From: an uncultured Saprospiraceae bacterium | Lineage (GTDB): Bacteria > Bacteroidota > Bacteroidia > Chitinophagales > Saprospiraceae | Assembly (NCBI GenBank): GCA_937997635.1 | Contig: CALLFA010000038.1 | Coordinates: 1 to 41,910, forward strand | Direction: 5' to 3' | DNA length: 41,910 bases | Shown: positions 10,001 through 18,188 of the stretch, piece by piece | How the letters are laid out: each line of letters opens with the position of its first letter | Numbering within the stretch: the first letter of the stretch is position 1 | The notes under the pieces: generated by a model | The model's input: the letters and a program-made list of their open reading frames with translations, nothing else | What the model was told of the DNA's origin: nothing | The model's database searches: none | Program-made: the position numbers and the translations under genes

Positions 10001-10139
10001 AGGCATTGGTCTGGCTATTTGCAAAAAAGTCATAGATAAATACCAGGGTTCTATTTGGTGCCAGTCCGTCCCAGGTAGTGGCTCTTCATTCTTTTTTAAA
10101 TTGCCAAAGAATCTAGGTCCGTCATATAAAAAAATATAA
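7065..10139 (+). CDS. Two-component propeller-sensor histidine kinase (no receiver or output domain)
   Basis: 1024 residues. A signal peptide (cleavage near SIAQ) leads into a large extracytoplasmic sensor made of two-component-regulator propeller repeats (early ones read NGFIWLGLEAGLSKFNG and QGRLWLNSLG), then a Y_Y_Y domain (about 670-710, RYTNLDPGDYIFKV). One membrane helix (about 737-757), a coiled-coil linker, a HisKA domain with phosphoacceptor His807 in TSHDLKSPLR, and a HATPase_c domain with N box NLISNAIKYN, G1 DNGIGF and G2 GTGIGLAI follow. The protein ends there. It lacks the receiver and AraC-type HTH that complete the hybrid two-component systems of Bacteroides, so a separate response regulator is required, and none is nearby. 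The sensor probably faces the periplasm. The ligand is unknown. It starts at ATG 7065 and is followed by its own terminator. Confidence 0.93.
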   Translation: MVTRNSIWILNFVLFVFVQSIAQTFGPPKNYNLEDGLQSLVIYNIAQDDNGFIWLGLEAGLSKFNGHSFENFSVSDGLSYNEVVAIQSDRQGRLWLNSLGNITYIENGEIKSLDIDVDQNLDWNFKIVFTNSMAWIVNGIKKYIFNRDFESHKDLPESWVEDEMISLIDVYDNLLIYYCDKKIFQIDEQYNIKVIHEFDKNNYRGLDQRATIIKHDLVFSSHDQLYFYNFKTKKTKHFNAPTNVRSIKQAYPLLYYIYTSGGYRTYNLETKVLSELHIGSTYISDLLIDNQQNLWITTLGKGLFFYHKTNKAITSLQQFELGELKELETIFVDGDDLWLGTNRGKLFNISDKGNEAYQVPVQNPYGVTRVLDIDRQDDDKLIIATDSGIFHFENNQIEEIFTGPIKQIAITDSSAVINSYTNSMNIPFDCLEDIKKNDFNFRMTTDSLDCIYKFSEYRAFATLVDSKGNIWIDNSVNGLIRISEKDRFYYKTLSPVFRSHIKRIYELESGVILAATVGSGLIAIDKDKYKVFTIEDGIPSNVCNDVISNGNEIYVATNQGIAIMNYRNANSIDLSGLITTEDGLLSNNIKNLAIKNDSLYCTSENGLNIVDLTAYKSGMNSKIVIENLITTADRVLDETEGYILEAGEDDLSIKYSDLIFNNKHGQGFAYILEGLDKDWNITNDHEVRYTNLDPGDYIFKVQRLGISNKPRDDYQEANANLAEIAIEVKPSFSQSTFAKFLLICGFAALIFLISRYTLNARAKRNLSTLVEERTKELNQKVEEVHIINQKLKLSNQELQEYAHVTSHDLKSPLRTINSFVYLLSKRNTDKFDSKDKEYIKFIKDAAFRMDQVVHDLLNLSKVSIHSDPEIVDSKFVLKDVINDLDYDIYQKKVNIQVEGEFPKLKMEATNLKQLFQNLISNAIKYNKSETPKVTIKSELISEDYLFSVKDNGIGFEQKYEEEIFKIFKRLHGTEEFEGTGIGLAICKKVIDKYQGSIWCQSVPGSGSSFFFKLPKNLGPSYKKI

Positions 10140-10252
10140 GATTAGAATTTCACTTCAAATTTTAGAAGTAATAACCTTCTGTTATATATAATATATACGT
10201 TTCAGAAAGGTCATTGTCGATCGTATGTAATAAAGAAGTTCTAGAGTTTAAG

Positions 10253-10285
10253 AGAACCGCTCTATTAAAAGCGGTTCTTTATTTT
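10253..10285 (+). terminator. Rho-independent terminator of the histidine kinase gene
   Basis: A perfect 9-bp GC-rich stem (AGAACCGCT 10253-10261 with AGCGGTTCT 10270-10278), an 8-nt loop, then TTATTTT. It lies 114 bp after the kinase stop, so the transcript has a long 3' tail, or another short transcript ends here. Confidence 0.85.
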
Positions 10286-10361
10286 GGATTCTAATTTTTA
10301 TTTTTAAATCAATAATCAGGGCACAACCAATATAAAGTACTAGATCCAAATACTCAAGTCA

Positions 10362-12974
10362 TCAATTTCTTCCAGGTTCTGCATCGCCAGTAACATCTCC
10401 TACCTTATATGCCTCAATATCAAACGATGCACTAGGTGACATTTCTAATGTGAATGTATCTGGTGAGAATCCCCAGCTTTCTCGATTCGGGAATTCATCA
10501 ATGAGACCGAGGATTGCATTTCTAAGAATCACAAGATCGGAACCTGTCAGATTACCATCGCCATTGGTATCTGCTGCAAGGCTCTGCAGATTATTCGTAA
10601 AAGGAGAAACACCTAATAAGTGATTCACGATCTGTACCAAATCGACACTAGATATTCCATTCCTAATATCTCCATTTCTGGAAAAGTTTACGGTCAACCC
10701 GTCGAAGGAGGTCACTTCTCCAAACAAGAATGCGCCCGTAGAATCTGTTACAATGCTTTGTCCATTAGATAAATTGACGGTGACATTGGCAACTGGCTCT
10801 CCATTCATGTCTCTGATGATTCCTTGCAGAATAGAGTCATTACTCAATGGATCTACACCATCACAATTCTCATCAATATTGTTTCCTGGAATCTCTTCTG
10901 CGTTTGGATTTATCGAGGCATCACTGTCATTACAATCCTCATCAGAATTAAATCCATCTTCGTCGTCATCTATAACCAATGTTGTTCCGTCACAGTTTTC
11001 ATCTACATCGTTGTTTCTAATTTCCTCTGCGTTTGGGTTAATATTAGGATCATCATCATTGCAGTCTACATCACTCAAAAAGCCGTCATTGTCATTATCT
11101 ACTGGTATGATTAAATCCCCATCCATGCAATCTTCATCGATACCGTTATTTGGAATCTCCTCTGCGAATGGATTGATGTTCGGATTAGTGTCGTCACAGT
11201 CAATGGCAGAACTTATGCCATCACCATCTTCATCAATGATGGCAAAGTCTCCATCACAATTTTCATCCACACTATTATTCGGAATCTCTTCTGCTTCAGG
11301 ATTAACATTTGGATCTAAATCATCGCAGTCTACATCAGACGTAAACCCATCCATATCATTATCAGATATCGTCGATTGGGCAATACCGTCACAGTCTTCA
11401 TCAATAGTATTGTTGAATACCTCTGTAGCTCCGGGAAAGATATCAGGATTCGTATCATCACAATCTTCATCAGAATTGAAACCATCTTCGTCTGCGTCAA
11501 TTACGCCAAAATCACCATCACAATTTTCGTCTATGTCATTATTGGCTATCTCCTCTGCCTCTGGATTTATGGCTGCATTATCATCATCGCAATCGACATC
11601 AGATAAGAAGCCATCCATGTCATTATCGGTCAATGTCACACCTAGCATCATATCACAATTTTCATCGACATCGTTATCTGGAATTTCCATTGCATTAGGA
11701 TTGATGTCTGGATTTGTGTCATCGCAGTCTTCATCTGAATTGAAACCATCATTGTCTTCATCTATTTCTAATGGTATCCCATTACAATTTTCATCAATGC
11801 CATTATTGGGAATATCTGTAGCATCAGGATTGATGTTAGGGTCTTCATCGTTACAATCAACATCCTGTGTAAAGCCATCCATATCCATATCGACCTGGGC
11901 ATAACCATCACAATCCTCATCGATATCATTACCGATAATTTCCATTGCATTAGGATTGATGTCTGGGTTTGTGTCATCGCAGTCTATCCCCGCTGGTGAT
12001 CCATCCATGTCTTCATCAACGACTGTCATCTGAGCTACTCCATCACAATCCTCATCAACATTGTTATTTGGAATCTCCATTGCATCAGGATTGATGTCAG
12101 CATTTGTGTCATCGCACTCTTCATCTGAATTAAACCCATCATTGTCTTCATCGATGACTTCTACTATGTCGTCACAATTTTCGTCTACATCATTGTTTGG
12201 AATCTCCATGGCATCAGGATTGATGTTTGGGTCCTCATCATTACAATCAAGGTCTTGTGTAAAGCCATCCATATCTAAATCAATCTGGATAATTCCATCA
12301 CAATCTTCATCGACACCGTTGCCTACAATCTCCATTGCATCAGGATTGATGTCTGGATTGGTATCGTCACAATCCACAGAAGTGTCGAATCCGTCATTGT
12401 CTTCATCTATCATCAATAGACCTGATACAGTTAATGTGTCAGCAACTATCCGATCATCATTTCTATTCCCATTGCCATTTGCAAAATTACCTACATAGTA
12501 AAAGGTGACTTCATTAGAATTAATGTCAGCTGGAGATTCCCAATCGACAGTGTATAAGATGGTGTCAGAGAAAAACGTAGCTGCACCATTATCATGCTCT
12601 ACATACATATTGCCATTGGACTCTGTAATGGTGGATGATGTGCCTGGATTTGAAAATACACCAGCAGATGAACTTGAAAGCGCTGTCATTTGAAAGCCGC
12701 CTAATTGCGGATCACCTGCAGTTGTCACCATTTGAACCGTCAAATTATAGGTAATGCCGCCCTCTAGGATTTCTGGAAATCCGAGTAATGAGATATCTCC
12801 CTCGATTGTGGTACTTTGATTGCCGTGACAATTGCTTGTGGCACATGTGTCCTCTCCTGGCGCACCCGTTCGTTGATTCGGTGGATTATTCGAATTTGCT
12901 AACCAAAAAAACGCACACACCAACAAAATTAAAATTGTCTTCTTCTTGTTTCTTGATGTTTTCGATAAAAACAT
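10362..12974 (-). CDS. Secreted MopRED-repeat calcium-binding protein with choice-of-anchor V and dockerin-like domains
   Basis: 870 residues with a signal peptide (about 1-28). The N-terminal ~150 residues, starting RTGAPGEDTC, match the choice-of-anchor V type domain and carry a CATSNCH motif. Then come 12 tandem MopRED ('putative metal-binding') repeats of 42-46 residues with the core D-x-D-x-DG...DCDD...INP.A.EI..N.(I/V)DE(N/D)CDG, rich in Asp and with two Cys each. They should bind calcium and form a rigid, disulfide-pinned rod. A CnaB/carboxypeptidase-regulatory-like domain (GIIRDMNGEPVANVTVNL) and a dockerin-type-I-like segment (SSVDLVQIVNHLLG and AADTNGDGNLTGSDLVILRN) close the protein. 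I see no T9SS sorting domain at the end, which is unexpected for this sort of protein in this lineage. Likely surface or extracellular; adhesion or scaffold role is inference. Confidence 0.9.
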   Translation of the reverse strand: MFLSKTSRNKKKTILILLVCAFFWLANSNNPPNQRTGAPGEDTCATSNCHGNQSTTIEGDISLLGFPEILEGGITYNLTVQMVTTAGDPQLGGFQMTALSSSSAGVFSNPGTSSTITESNGNMYVEHDNGAATFFSDTILYTVDWESPADINSNEVTFYYVGNFANGNGNRNDDRIVADTLTVSGLLMIDEDNDGFDTSVDCDDTNPDINPDAMEIVGNGVDEDCDGIIQIDLDMDGFTQDLDCNDEDPNINPDAMEIPNNDVDENCDDIVEVIDEDNDGFNSDEECDDTNADINPDAMEIPNNNVDEDCDGVAQMTVVDEDMDGSPAGIDCDDTNPDINPNAMEIIGNDIDEDCDGYAQVDMDMDGFTQDVDCNDEDPNINPDATDIPNNGIDENCNGIPLEIDEDNDGFNSDEDCDDTNPDINPNAMEIPDNDVDENCDMMLGVTLTDNDMDGFLSDVDCDDDNAAINPEAEEIANNDIDENCDGDFGVIDADEDGFNSDEDCDDTNPDIFPGATEVFNNTIDEDCDGIAQSTISDNDMDGFTSDVDCDDLDPNVNPEAEEIPNNSVDENCDGDFAIIDEDGDGISSAIDCDDTNPNINPFAEEIPNNGIDEDCMDGDLIIPVDNDNDGFLSDVDCNDDDPNINPNAEEIRNNDVDENCDGTTLVIDDDEDGFNSDEDCNDSDASINPNAEEIPGNNIDENCDGVDPLSNDSILQGIIRDMNGEPVANVTVNLSNGQSIVTDSTGAFLFGEVTSFDGLTVNFSRNGDIRNGISSVDLVQIVNHLLGVSPFTNNLQSLAADTNGDGNLTGSDLVILRNAILGLIDEFPNRESWGFSPDTFTLEMSPSASFDIEAYKVGDVTGDAEPGRN
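10844..12407 (-). repeat. Twelve in-frame MopRED repeat units with higher-order duplication
   Basis: Twelve ~126-138-bp units within the MopRED gene. Units 1-3 and 4-6 correspond pairwise (units 2 and 5 share DGFTQD.DCNDEDPNINPDA, units 3 and 6 share DGFNSDE.CDDTN), and matching DNA lies exactly 390 bp apart (12295 and 11905). Units 7-12 instead alternate with a two-unit period (FLSDVDC / FNSDEDC). This indicates expansion by block duplication rather than by single units. Confidence 0.85.
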
Positions 12975-13093
12975 AGTGTTAATATTTTGCCTACAATACT
13001 TAAGAATGCATCATATGATTAAATTAATGCATCTTTTATGCCAATAGCTGATTTTGCAAGACATGAAACAAGAAAATGGAGAAGAAATGGAGA

Positions 13094-14173
13094 TTATTTG
13101 CCTTTCACGATCAATTCTAATTGCTGTAGATATCTTCTTTTAGGCTTTCCTGGAGCCATTACCCATGTATCTACAAATAAGACAGTGTTCTTTGTTTCGT
13201 TGATAAACAAGTAGCTGATGAATGGCCCGCCAATAAAGTCATTGTCCAGCTCCCAAATACCTCTAAATTCCTTGCCATAAGAGCCATCTTTATTAAATGG
13301 ATAGACCAGTATTGGCATGTCAACGTCGTTAATTCTCATAATCGAATTGGATTCTGTGGAATATGTTCGATCACTACCGTGCTTATTTCTGATTGCTTTG
13401 AAGCTTTCCTTAGAAAGTTGATCTGTGCTTTGGTACGGATATTCACTAAAGGATATGGACATGACTCCAACTCCTTCTATTTCTTTGCGTAACCAGTAAA
13501 AGTTATTTTGTGTGTCATCTAACACAACTCTAAAATCTCCGGGGATTCTGATGTCAAATCCGTATCTCGTTTTGATTTCTTCCGTAATCCCGAGATTATC
13601 TCCAGTGGCGTAGGTCAAAGAAGCCAGTTGCTCTGAATCATGATTTTTTATCCTCGTGGCTATTGCTGGAAAATTCTGTCTGATTAGTGTAAACAATTCA
13701 TCATGGCTGTTGCCAAAAACATAAATCAAAATCTGATTTGTCGCCCATTTATTTTTACCGACAGAGGTAGTGTAATTAGGATCAGATTTTGCCTGATCAA
13801 ATTTTACTTGTCCAAGGTCAGCCTTGAGCATTTTGGTTGTGGAACTCTCTTCATCGCTTAAGTCTACAACGACTATATAAGTACGTAGTTCTCTAAGTGC
13901 TTCTTCATATTCTATCTTCTCAGTCGGATAATATCTTAGATCAAAGAGAGGCTCTGGTCTTGGTGTCACAGGAAATTCTCCACCGAAATAATAGCGAATA
14001 CTATCTCCAACAGCACCTTCCCAAATTGTTTTTTCTGAAAGAACGACGACATCATTCATTTTCCCAAATGCCTTTGGTTTAGGCTTAGCTGGGCCTACGA
14101 CGACATCGTTGCTACAAGAATATATGCCTAGCAAAAACAAGAAAAAGACAACTTTGACAATGGTTTGGATCAT
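13094..14173 (-). CDS. DUF4837 family lipoprotein
   Basis: 359 residues. The N-terminus is a lipoprotein signal peptide ending GIYSC, with the modified Cys at about residue 20. The rest matches the Bacteroidota-specific DUF4837 family in length and in features such as NDVVVLSEKTIWEGAVGD near the start and the C-terminal region with RGIWELDNDFIGGPF. Function is unknown in the family. As a lipoprotein it sits in the inner or outer membrane, facing the periplasm. It lies 139 bp downstream of the MoxR ATPase gene and 119 bp upstream of the MopRED gene, all on the same strand. These gaps are too wide to prove one operon. Confidence 0.85.
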   Translation of the reverse strand: MIQTIVKVVFFLFLLGIYSCSNDVVVGPAKPKPKAFGKMNDVVVLSEKTIWEGAVGDSIRYYFGGEFPVTPRPEPLFDLRYYPTEKIEYEEALRELRTYIVVVDLSDEESSTTKMLKADLGQVKFDQAKSDPNYTTSVGKNKWATNQILIYVFGNSHDELFTLIRQNFPAIATRIKNHDSEQLASLTYATGDNLGITEEIKTRYGFDIRIPGDFRVVLDDTQNNFYWLRKEIEGVGVMSISFSEYPYQSTDQLSKESFKAIRNKHGSDRTYSTESNSIMRINDVDMPILVYPFNKDGSYGKEFRGIWELDNDFIGGPFISYLFINETKNTVLFVDTWVMAPGKPKRRYLQQLELIVKGK

Positions 14174-14312
14174 CTAAATATTTGGTTAAAGATTCAATAT
14201 ACCGCTTCTATATTTATTGTAATAGAAACCTAATGTAAGCTTATACTTCTTAGATGTCCAAAAGTCCAATTATGGTGGAATAAGAGTTTAAAAAATACTG
14301 AAATTCACGATA

Positions 14313-15281
14313 TTACAGCAATCCGTTGATGATATCATTTTCTGTTATGCCTTCTGCCTCAGCTTTATAATTTCTTACGATTCTGTGGCGTAGAACATAA
14401 TTTGCTATCGCTTTGACATCTTCAATATCTGGAGAATACTTACCAGCAATTGCTGCATGACATTTCGCTCCAAGCACAAGATATTGCGAAGCTCTAGGAC
14501 CAGCGCCCCATGAAATATAATTTTTGACTTGATCGGTGGCCCTGTCCGTTCCGGGACGAGTTTTTGCAGCGAGGTTAACGGCATATTCGAGAACATTATC
14601 TGCTATTGGAATCTTACGGATGAGTTGTTGATATTCTAAAATCTGCTGACCAGTCAAAATATTATTTAGAGAAATATCTTGATTGGTCGTTGTATTTTTT
14701 ACCACTTGGACTTCTTCTTCATAACTAGGATAATCCAAAGGGATATTGAACATAAATCTATCTAGCTGTGCTTCAGGCAGAGGATAAGTTCCTTCTTGCT
14801 CTATCGGATTCTGTGTCGCAAGCACAAAAAATGGTTTCGGCAATATGTGCTTAGTCCCAGCAATGGTTACCGATCGTTCTTGCATAGCCTCAAGGAGTGC
14901 TGCTTGGGTTTTTGGAGGCGTTCTATTGATCTCATCGGCCAATACTATATTGGAAAACAGTGGTCCTTTATTGAATTTGAAATTTCTGTTTTCATCTAAA
15001 ATTTCAGAACCCGTAATGTCAGATGGCATCAAATCTGGTGTAAACTGTATTCTTTTGAAATCCAGATCCAAGACATCAGAAATAGTGCTTACTAAGAGAG
15101 TTTTTGCCAGACCCGGCACCCCCACCAAAAGACTGTGTCCATTACTAAAGAGTGAAATGACAACACTCTTTACAACGTCCTTCTGACCTATAATAACTTT
15201 ACCTATCTCATCAACTAATTCAGTATAAGACTTCGCCAACGCGTCTACCGCTGCAACATCTGATTTCTGCTGGTTTTCCAT
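14313..15281 (-). CDS. MoxR family AAA+ ATPase
   Basis: 322 residues, typical for the family, no membrane segment. It has the AAA+ core of MoxR proteins: Walker A GVPGLAKT (54-61), Walker B IVLADE (112-117) running into INRTPPKTQAALLEAMQER, sensor 1 Asn in ATQNPIEQEGTYPLPEAQLDRF, and an arginine-finger region. MoxR ATPases act as chaperones that help assemble or insert cofactors into partner proteins, often with a VWA-domain protein encoded next door. No DUF58 or VWA gene follows here (the next is DUF4837), so the usual partner is missing from this window. A TAnnTTTG box lies about 33 bp upstream of the ATG. Confidence 0.94.
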   Translation of the reverse strand: MENQQKSDVAAVDALAKSYTELVDEIGKVIIGQKDVVKSVVISLFSNGHSLLVGVPGLAKTLLVSTISDVLDLDFKRIQFTPDLMPSDITGSEILDENRNFKFNKGPLFSNIVLADEINRTPPKTQAALLEAMQERSVTIAGTKHILPKPFFVLATQNPIEQEGTYPLPEAQLDRFMFNIPLDYPSYEEEVQVVKNTTTNQDISLNNILTGQQILEYQQLIRKIPIADNVLEYAVNLAAKTRPGTDRATDQVKNYISWGAGPRASQYLVLGAKCHAAIAGKYSPDIEDVKAIANYVLRHRIVRNYKAEAEGITENDIINGLL

Positions 15282-15314
15282 ATTTTAAAACTTCTCGTTT
15301 TCTTTACAAGTGCA

Positions 15315-15322
15315 CAAAGATA
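15315..15322 (-). promoter_or_regulatory. Candidate -7 box for the MoxR gene (TATCTTTG)
   Basis: Reads TATCTTTG on the minus strand, an exact fit to the Bacteroidota TAnnTTTG box. The leader would be about 27 nt. No TTTG was found at the expected -33 spacing, so this is half a promoter. Confidence 0.35.
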
Positions 15323-15372
15323 GTTTAAACGCCAATAGTTGCTGTATTGTTATGAATTCCTCTTTGAATTTA

Positions 15373-16062
15373 TCAGTTGCAATCCCATTCCCACTGCGAT
15401 ACTTCCAGATGTTTGAGTTCTGCTATGGAATAATGCCACCATTCTGTACGTATAGATGCAAATCCGTTTTGTTCCATCAGTGTTTTCAATAATGTCCTGT
15501 TTTGCTGAATCTCGTCTGAATGTTTAGTGTAGGTATGATGGGCTTCCTCGCCAAAATAGTCAAATGCTGTCCCCATGTCTAGCTCCTTATTGTTTACATC
15601 GACTATAGTCAAATCTACAGCTACACCCCGATTGTGTTGAGATCCTCTCCAAGGCGGTGTCACGTAACTTGCATTAGGCACCTTGTCCCACAGCTTCTGC
15701 TGCACCGGCCCTGGGCGATAGCAATCAAAAAGCTTGATTTTAAGGTTCTTTTTCATCAATTCTTTAGCAACATCATTCAGAGCGCTGACTGCTTGATTTC
15801 TTAGAAAACACTTGCCACAATCATACATCACTTCTTTGACAAAATTATCCGTTGTCGCATACTTGATGTCAGTGACAAATCCAAGTGACTCATTTGTTAA
15901 TTCATGCCATCCTTCAGGTGGCTTAAATGTGTCTCTCTCTTCTTGTGCTGTTTCAATTTCAGCTTGATGTTCAATCTTTACGATAGGCTCTGGTGATTGT
16001 TTAGGTTCATTTTTACACCCAAGCATCGCAATCACAACTATTATAAATATAATTTTATCCAT
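15373..16062 (-). CDS. VanX-like D-alanyl-D-alanine dipeptidase lipoprotein (peptidase M15D)
   Basis: 229 residues. A lipoprotein signal (IAMLGC, Cys16) places it in the envelope. The M15D catalytic motifs are complete: Arg116 in CYRPGPVQQKLW, zinc ligands His143 and Asp150 in SQHNRGVAVD, catalytic Glu207 and zinc ligand His210 in EWWH. The family hydrolyses D-Ala-D-Ala or related dipeptides. In vancomycin-resistance clusters VanX is cytoplasmic and sits beside VanA and VanH; here it is an envelope lipoprotein without those partners, so recycling of peptidoglycan dipeptide is more likely than resistance. Its ATG overlaps the end of ligA by 8 bp, so the two are probably translated from one message. 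The MoxR gene follows after 91 bp. Confidence 0.9.
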   Translation of the reverse strand: MDKIIFIIVVIAMLGCKNEPKQSPEPIVKIEHQAEIETAQEERDTFKPPEGWHELTNESLGFVTDIKYATTDNFVKEVMYDCGKCFLRNQAVSALNDVAKELMKKNLKIKLFDCYRPGPVQQKLWDKVPNASYVTPPWRGSQHNRGVAVDLTIVDVNNKELDMGTAFDYFGEEAHHTYTKHSDEIQQNRTLLKTLMEQNGFASIRTEWWHYSIAELKHLEVSQWEWDCN

Positions 16063-18163
16063 TTATCAAAAGTAAAAATTCAGCCTCTGTTAATATTTGA
16101 ACCGTATCAATAGCTTGGGCTTTTTTCAACTTTGATCCAGCTTTCTCACCAGCAACAAGAATATCGAGATTTTTGCTGACAGCACTTATGTTTTTAGCTC
16201 CTGATTTAACTGCCATTTCTTGTGCTTCTTTTCTAGACATGTTTTGTAATGAGCCAGTGAATAAAATTGTTTTGCCAGCTAAAGGTGCATCTTCTCCCAC
16301 TTCTATTGGCTTGTCTTCTTCTGTCTGGCTGAGATTGACACCGAGTGCTTCCATTTTTTGGAGTAACGCAATGTTTTCTTCTTGATTAAAAAAAGCTACA
16401 ACATTTTCGGCAACGACAGGCCCGATGTCCTTGATGTCAGTAAATGCTTCTGCATTCCAATCTTTGAGATCTAGCACATGTTTTATTTGTTCAGAAATTA
16501 TTTTAGATGCCTTTTTACCTAAATGATGAATGCTCAAGCTGTGCAACAATTTACTAATCGGATTTTTCTTTGCCTCATTAATGGCGGCTTCTAATTTTAC
16601 CACAGACCTCTGACCAAAGCCTTCCAACTGAGCAATTTTGCTGTAATCAAGATTGTACACATCACTAAGATCTTTGAGCCATCCTTTTTGGTAAAAGATC
16701 TCGACAAATGCTTTACCAAAACCATCAATATCCATCGCGTTTTTGGATACATGGAAAATGAGACGCTGCATTTGCTGGGCTTCACATTGAGCATTTGTAC
16801 ATCTCCACGCGGCTTCATTTTCATTCTTGACCAAGGTAGTATCGCACGAAGGACACCTTGTTGGAAACTCAATGACCTGCTCAGTGCCGTTTCTATAATC
16901 TTCCAATGATTTTACAATATAAGGAATGACATCCCCAGCTCGTTCGACCAATACAGTGTCGCCAATTCTGAGGTCTTTGGATTGTATAAATTCTTCATTG
17001 TGTAAAGAGACAGAAGAGATGGTCACTCCTGCTAATTGGACTGGCTCTAGTTTGGCCACTGGTGTGATAGAGCCAATTTTACCAATTTGGTAATCAATAG
17101 CGATAAGCTTTGTCGAAGCTTGTTTCGCCTTAAATTTATATGCCATTGCCCATCGAGGATGATGCTGAGTAAACCCGCATTGGACTTGAAGTGCGTGGCT
17201 ATCTACTTTTACGACCATACCATCAATCTCATAAGCGTAGTCTTCTCTTTTTTCTTCCCAGGTTTGTATAAAATCAATGACTTCCTGGATTCCAAAGCAC
17301 TGTTTTTTCTCTATTGTTGGTACTTTGAATCCTAACTCTGCCAACAAGTTAATCTGATCGAAATGAGAATCGATATTGGGCAACACATCATTGCCATCTT
17401 GATCAACAGCATAGCCCATTTGAAATAAAAATATCTCTATGCCTCTCTCCCGAGTTTCGTTAGGTCTTTTCATCCTAAGGCCTCCAGCGGCAGCATTCCT
17501 TGGATTAGCAAATACCGATTTGCCTTTTGATTCTCTTTCTGTATTGATTTTTTTGAATCGGTCTTTGTGTATCACGGCTTCACCACGAAGCTCTGCAACA
17601 TGAATGCCGTGTTTTGAAAAATCAGCAGACAACGGGACTGTGGGTAGTGTTTTTGCATTTGCAGTCATGTCTTCACCTTGGGCACCGTTACCTCTGGTCG
17701 CCGCTCTTGACAATAAATTATTCTCGAAAACAATCCCTACACTACCACCATCAAATTTTGGTTCAACACAATAGACAATCTTCTCTTCTGCTGGCAGGTT
17801 TGTCAATTTCTTAATGCTCTCATCAAAACTTTTCAGGTCATCCGCATTGTACGAATTGTCTAATGACAACATTGGAGACAAGTGCTTAATGGTACTTGCA
17901 TTGTCTACTATATCAACAGCAACGCGTTGTGTCGGTGAGTCTGATGTAATTAAATCAGGAAATTCAGCCTCTATAGTCTGAAGGTCTTTGAATAACTGGT
18001 CGTATTCAAAATCTGAGATTAATGGTTCGTTGTTTATTGAATAATTCCATTCATGATAATGTAATACTTCTCTTAAATCTTGAACATGTAAAGCAGAAGC
18101 ATTGGATTTAAGGAAGGCCTTGGTTAATTCAAGTAGTCGTTTTTTCTCCGTGTCTTTAAACAT
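16055..18163 (-). CDS. ligA: NAD+-dependent DNA ligase LigA
   Basis: 702 residues, slightly longer than the ~670 of E. coli LigA. Domains in order: Ia (1-65, with YHEWNYSI), adenylation domain with the nucleotidyl-lysine Lys136 in EPKFDGGSV and TRGNGAQGED, an OB fold (VQLAGVTISSVSLHNEEFIQ), a four-Cys zinc finger (CPSC and CTNAQC), helix-hairpin-helix segments (LEGFGQRSV, IKDIGPVVA) and a C-terminal BRCT domain (LAGKTILFTGSL...). It seals nicks in DNA using NAD+ and is essential in replication and repair. The start ATG at 18163 is well placed before the conserved N-terminus. It lies just downstream of the small T9SS protein gene (25-bp gap), and its stop overlaps the start of the VanX-like gene. 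Confidence 0.98.
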   Translation of the reverse strand: MFKDTEKKRLLELTKAFLKSNASALHVQDLREVLHYHEWNYSINNEPLISDFEYDQLFKDLQTIEAEFPDLITSDSPTQRVAVDIVDNASTIKHLSPMLSLDNSYNADDLKSFDESIKKLTNLPAEEKIVYCVEPKFDGGSVGIVFENNLLSRAATRGNGAQGEDMTANAKTLPTVPLSADFSKHGIHVAELRGEAVIHKDRFKKINTERESKGKSVFANPRNAAAGGLRMKRPNETRERGIEIFLFQMGYAVDQDGNDVLPNIDSHFDQINLLAELGFKVPTIEKKQCFGIQEVIDFIQTWEEKREDYAYEIDGMVVKVDSHALQVQCGFTQHHPRWAMAYKFKAKQASTKLIAIDYQIGKIGSITPVAKLEPVQLAGVTISSVSLHNEEFIQSKDLRIGDTVLVERAGDVIPYIVKSLEDYRNGTEQVIEFPTRCPSCDTTLVKNENEAAWRCTNAQCEAQQMQRLIFHVSKNAMDIDGFGKAFVEIFYQKGWLKDLSDVYNLDYSKIAQLEGFGQRSVVKLEAAINEAKKNPISKLLHSLSIHHLGKKASKIISEQIKHVLDLKDWNAEAFTDIKDIGPVVAENVVAFFNQEENIALLQKMEALGVNLSQTEEDKPIEVGEDAPLAGKTILFTGSLQNMSRKEAQEMAVKSGAKNISAVSKNLDILVAGEKAGSKLKKAQAIDTVQILTEAEFLLLING

Positions 18164-18188
18164 AACCCGAAGATAAGTAAGGCTAGGA

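Noticed and set aside
10753..11904. Long plus-strand frame of 383 codons (Ser-rich)
   Set aside because: It lies antisense to the MopRED repeats; the Asp-rich codons read backwards give Ser-rich periodic sequence. No signal, domain or promoter supports it.
15373..16062. Vancomycin-resistance gene (vanX)
   Set aside because: It has the enzyme motifs, but it is a lipoprotein with no vanA/vanH/vanRS beside it and linked to ligA, so a resistance role is not supported.
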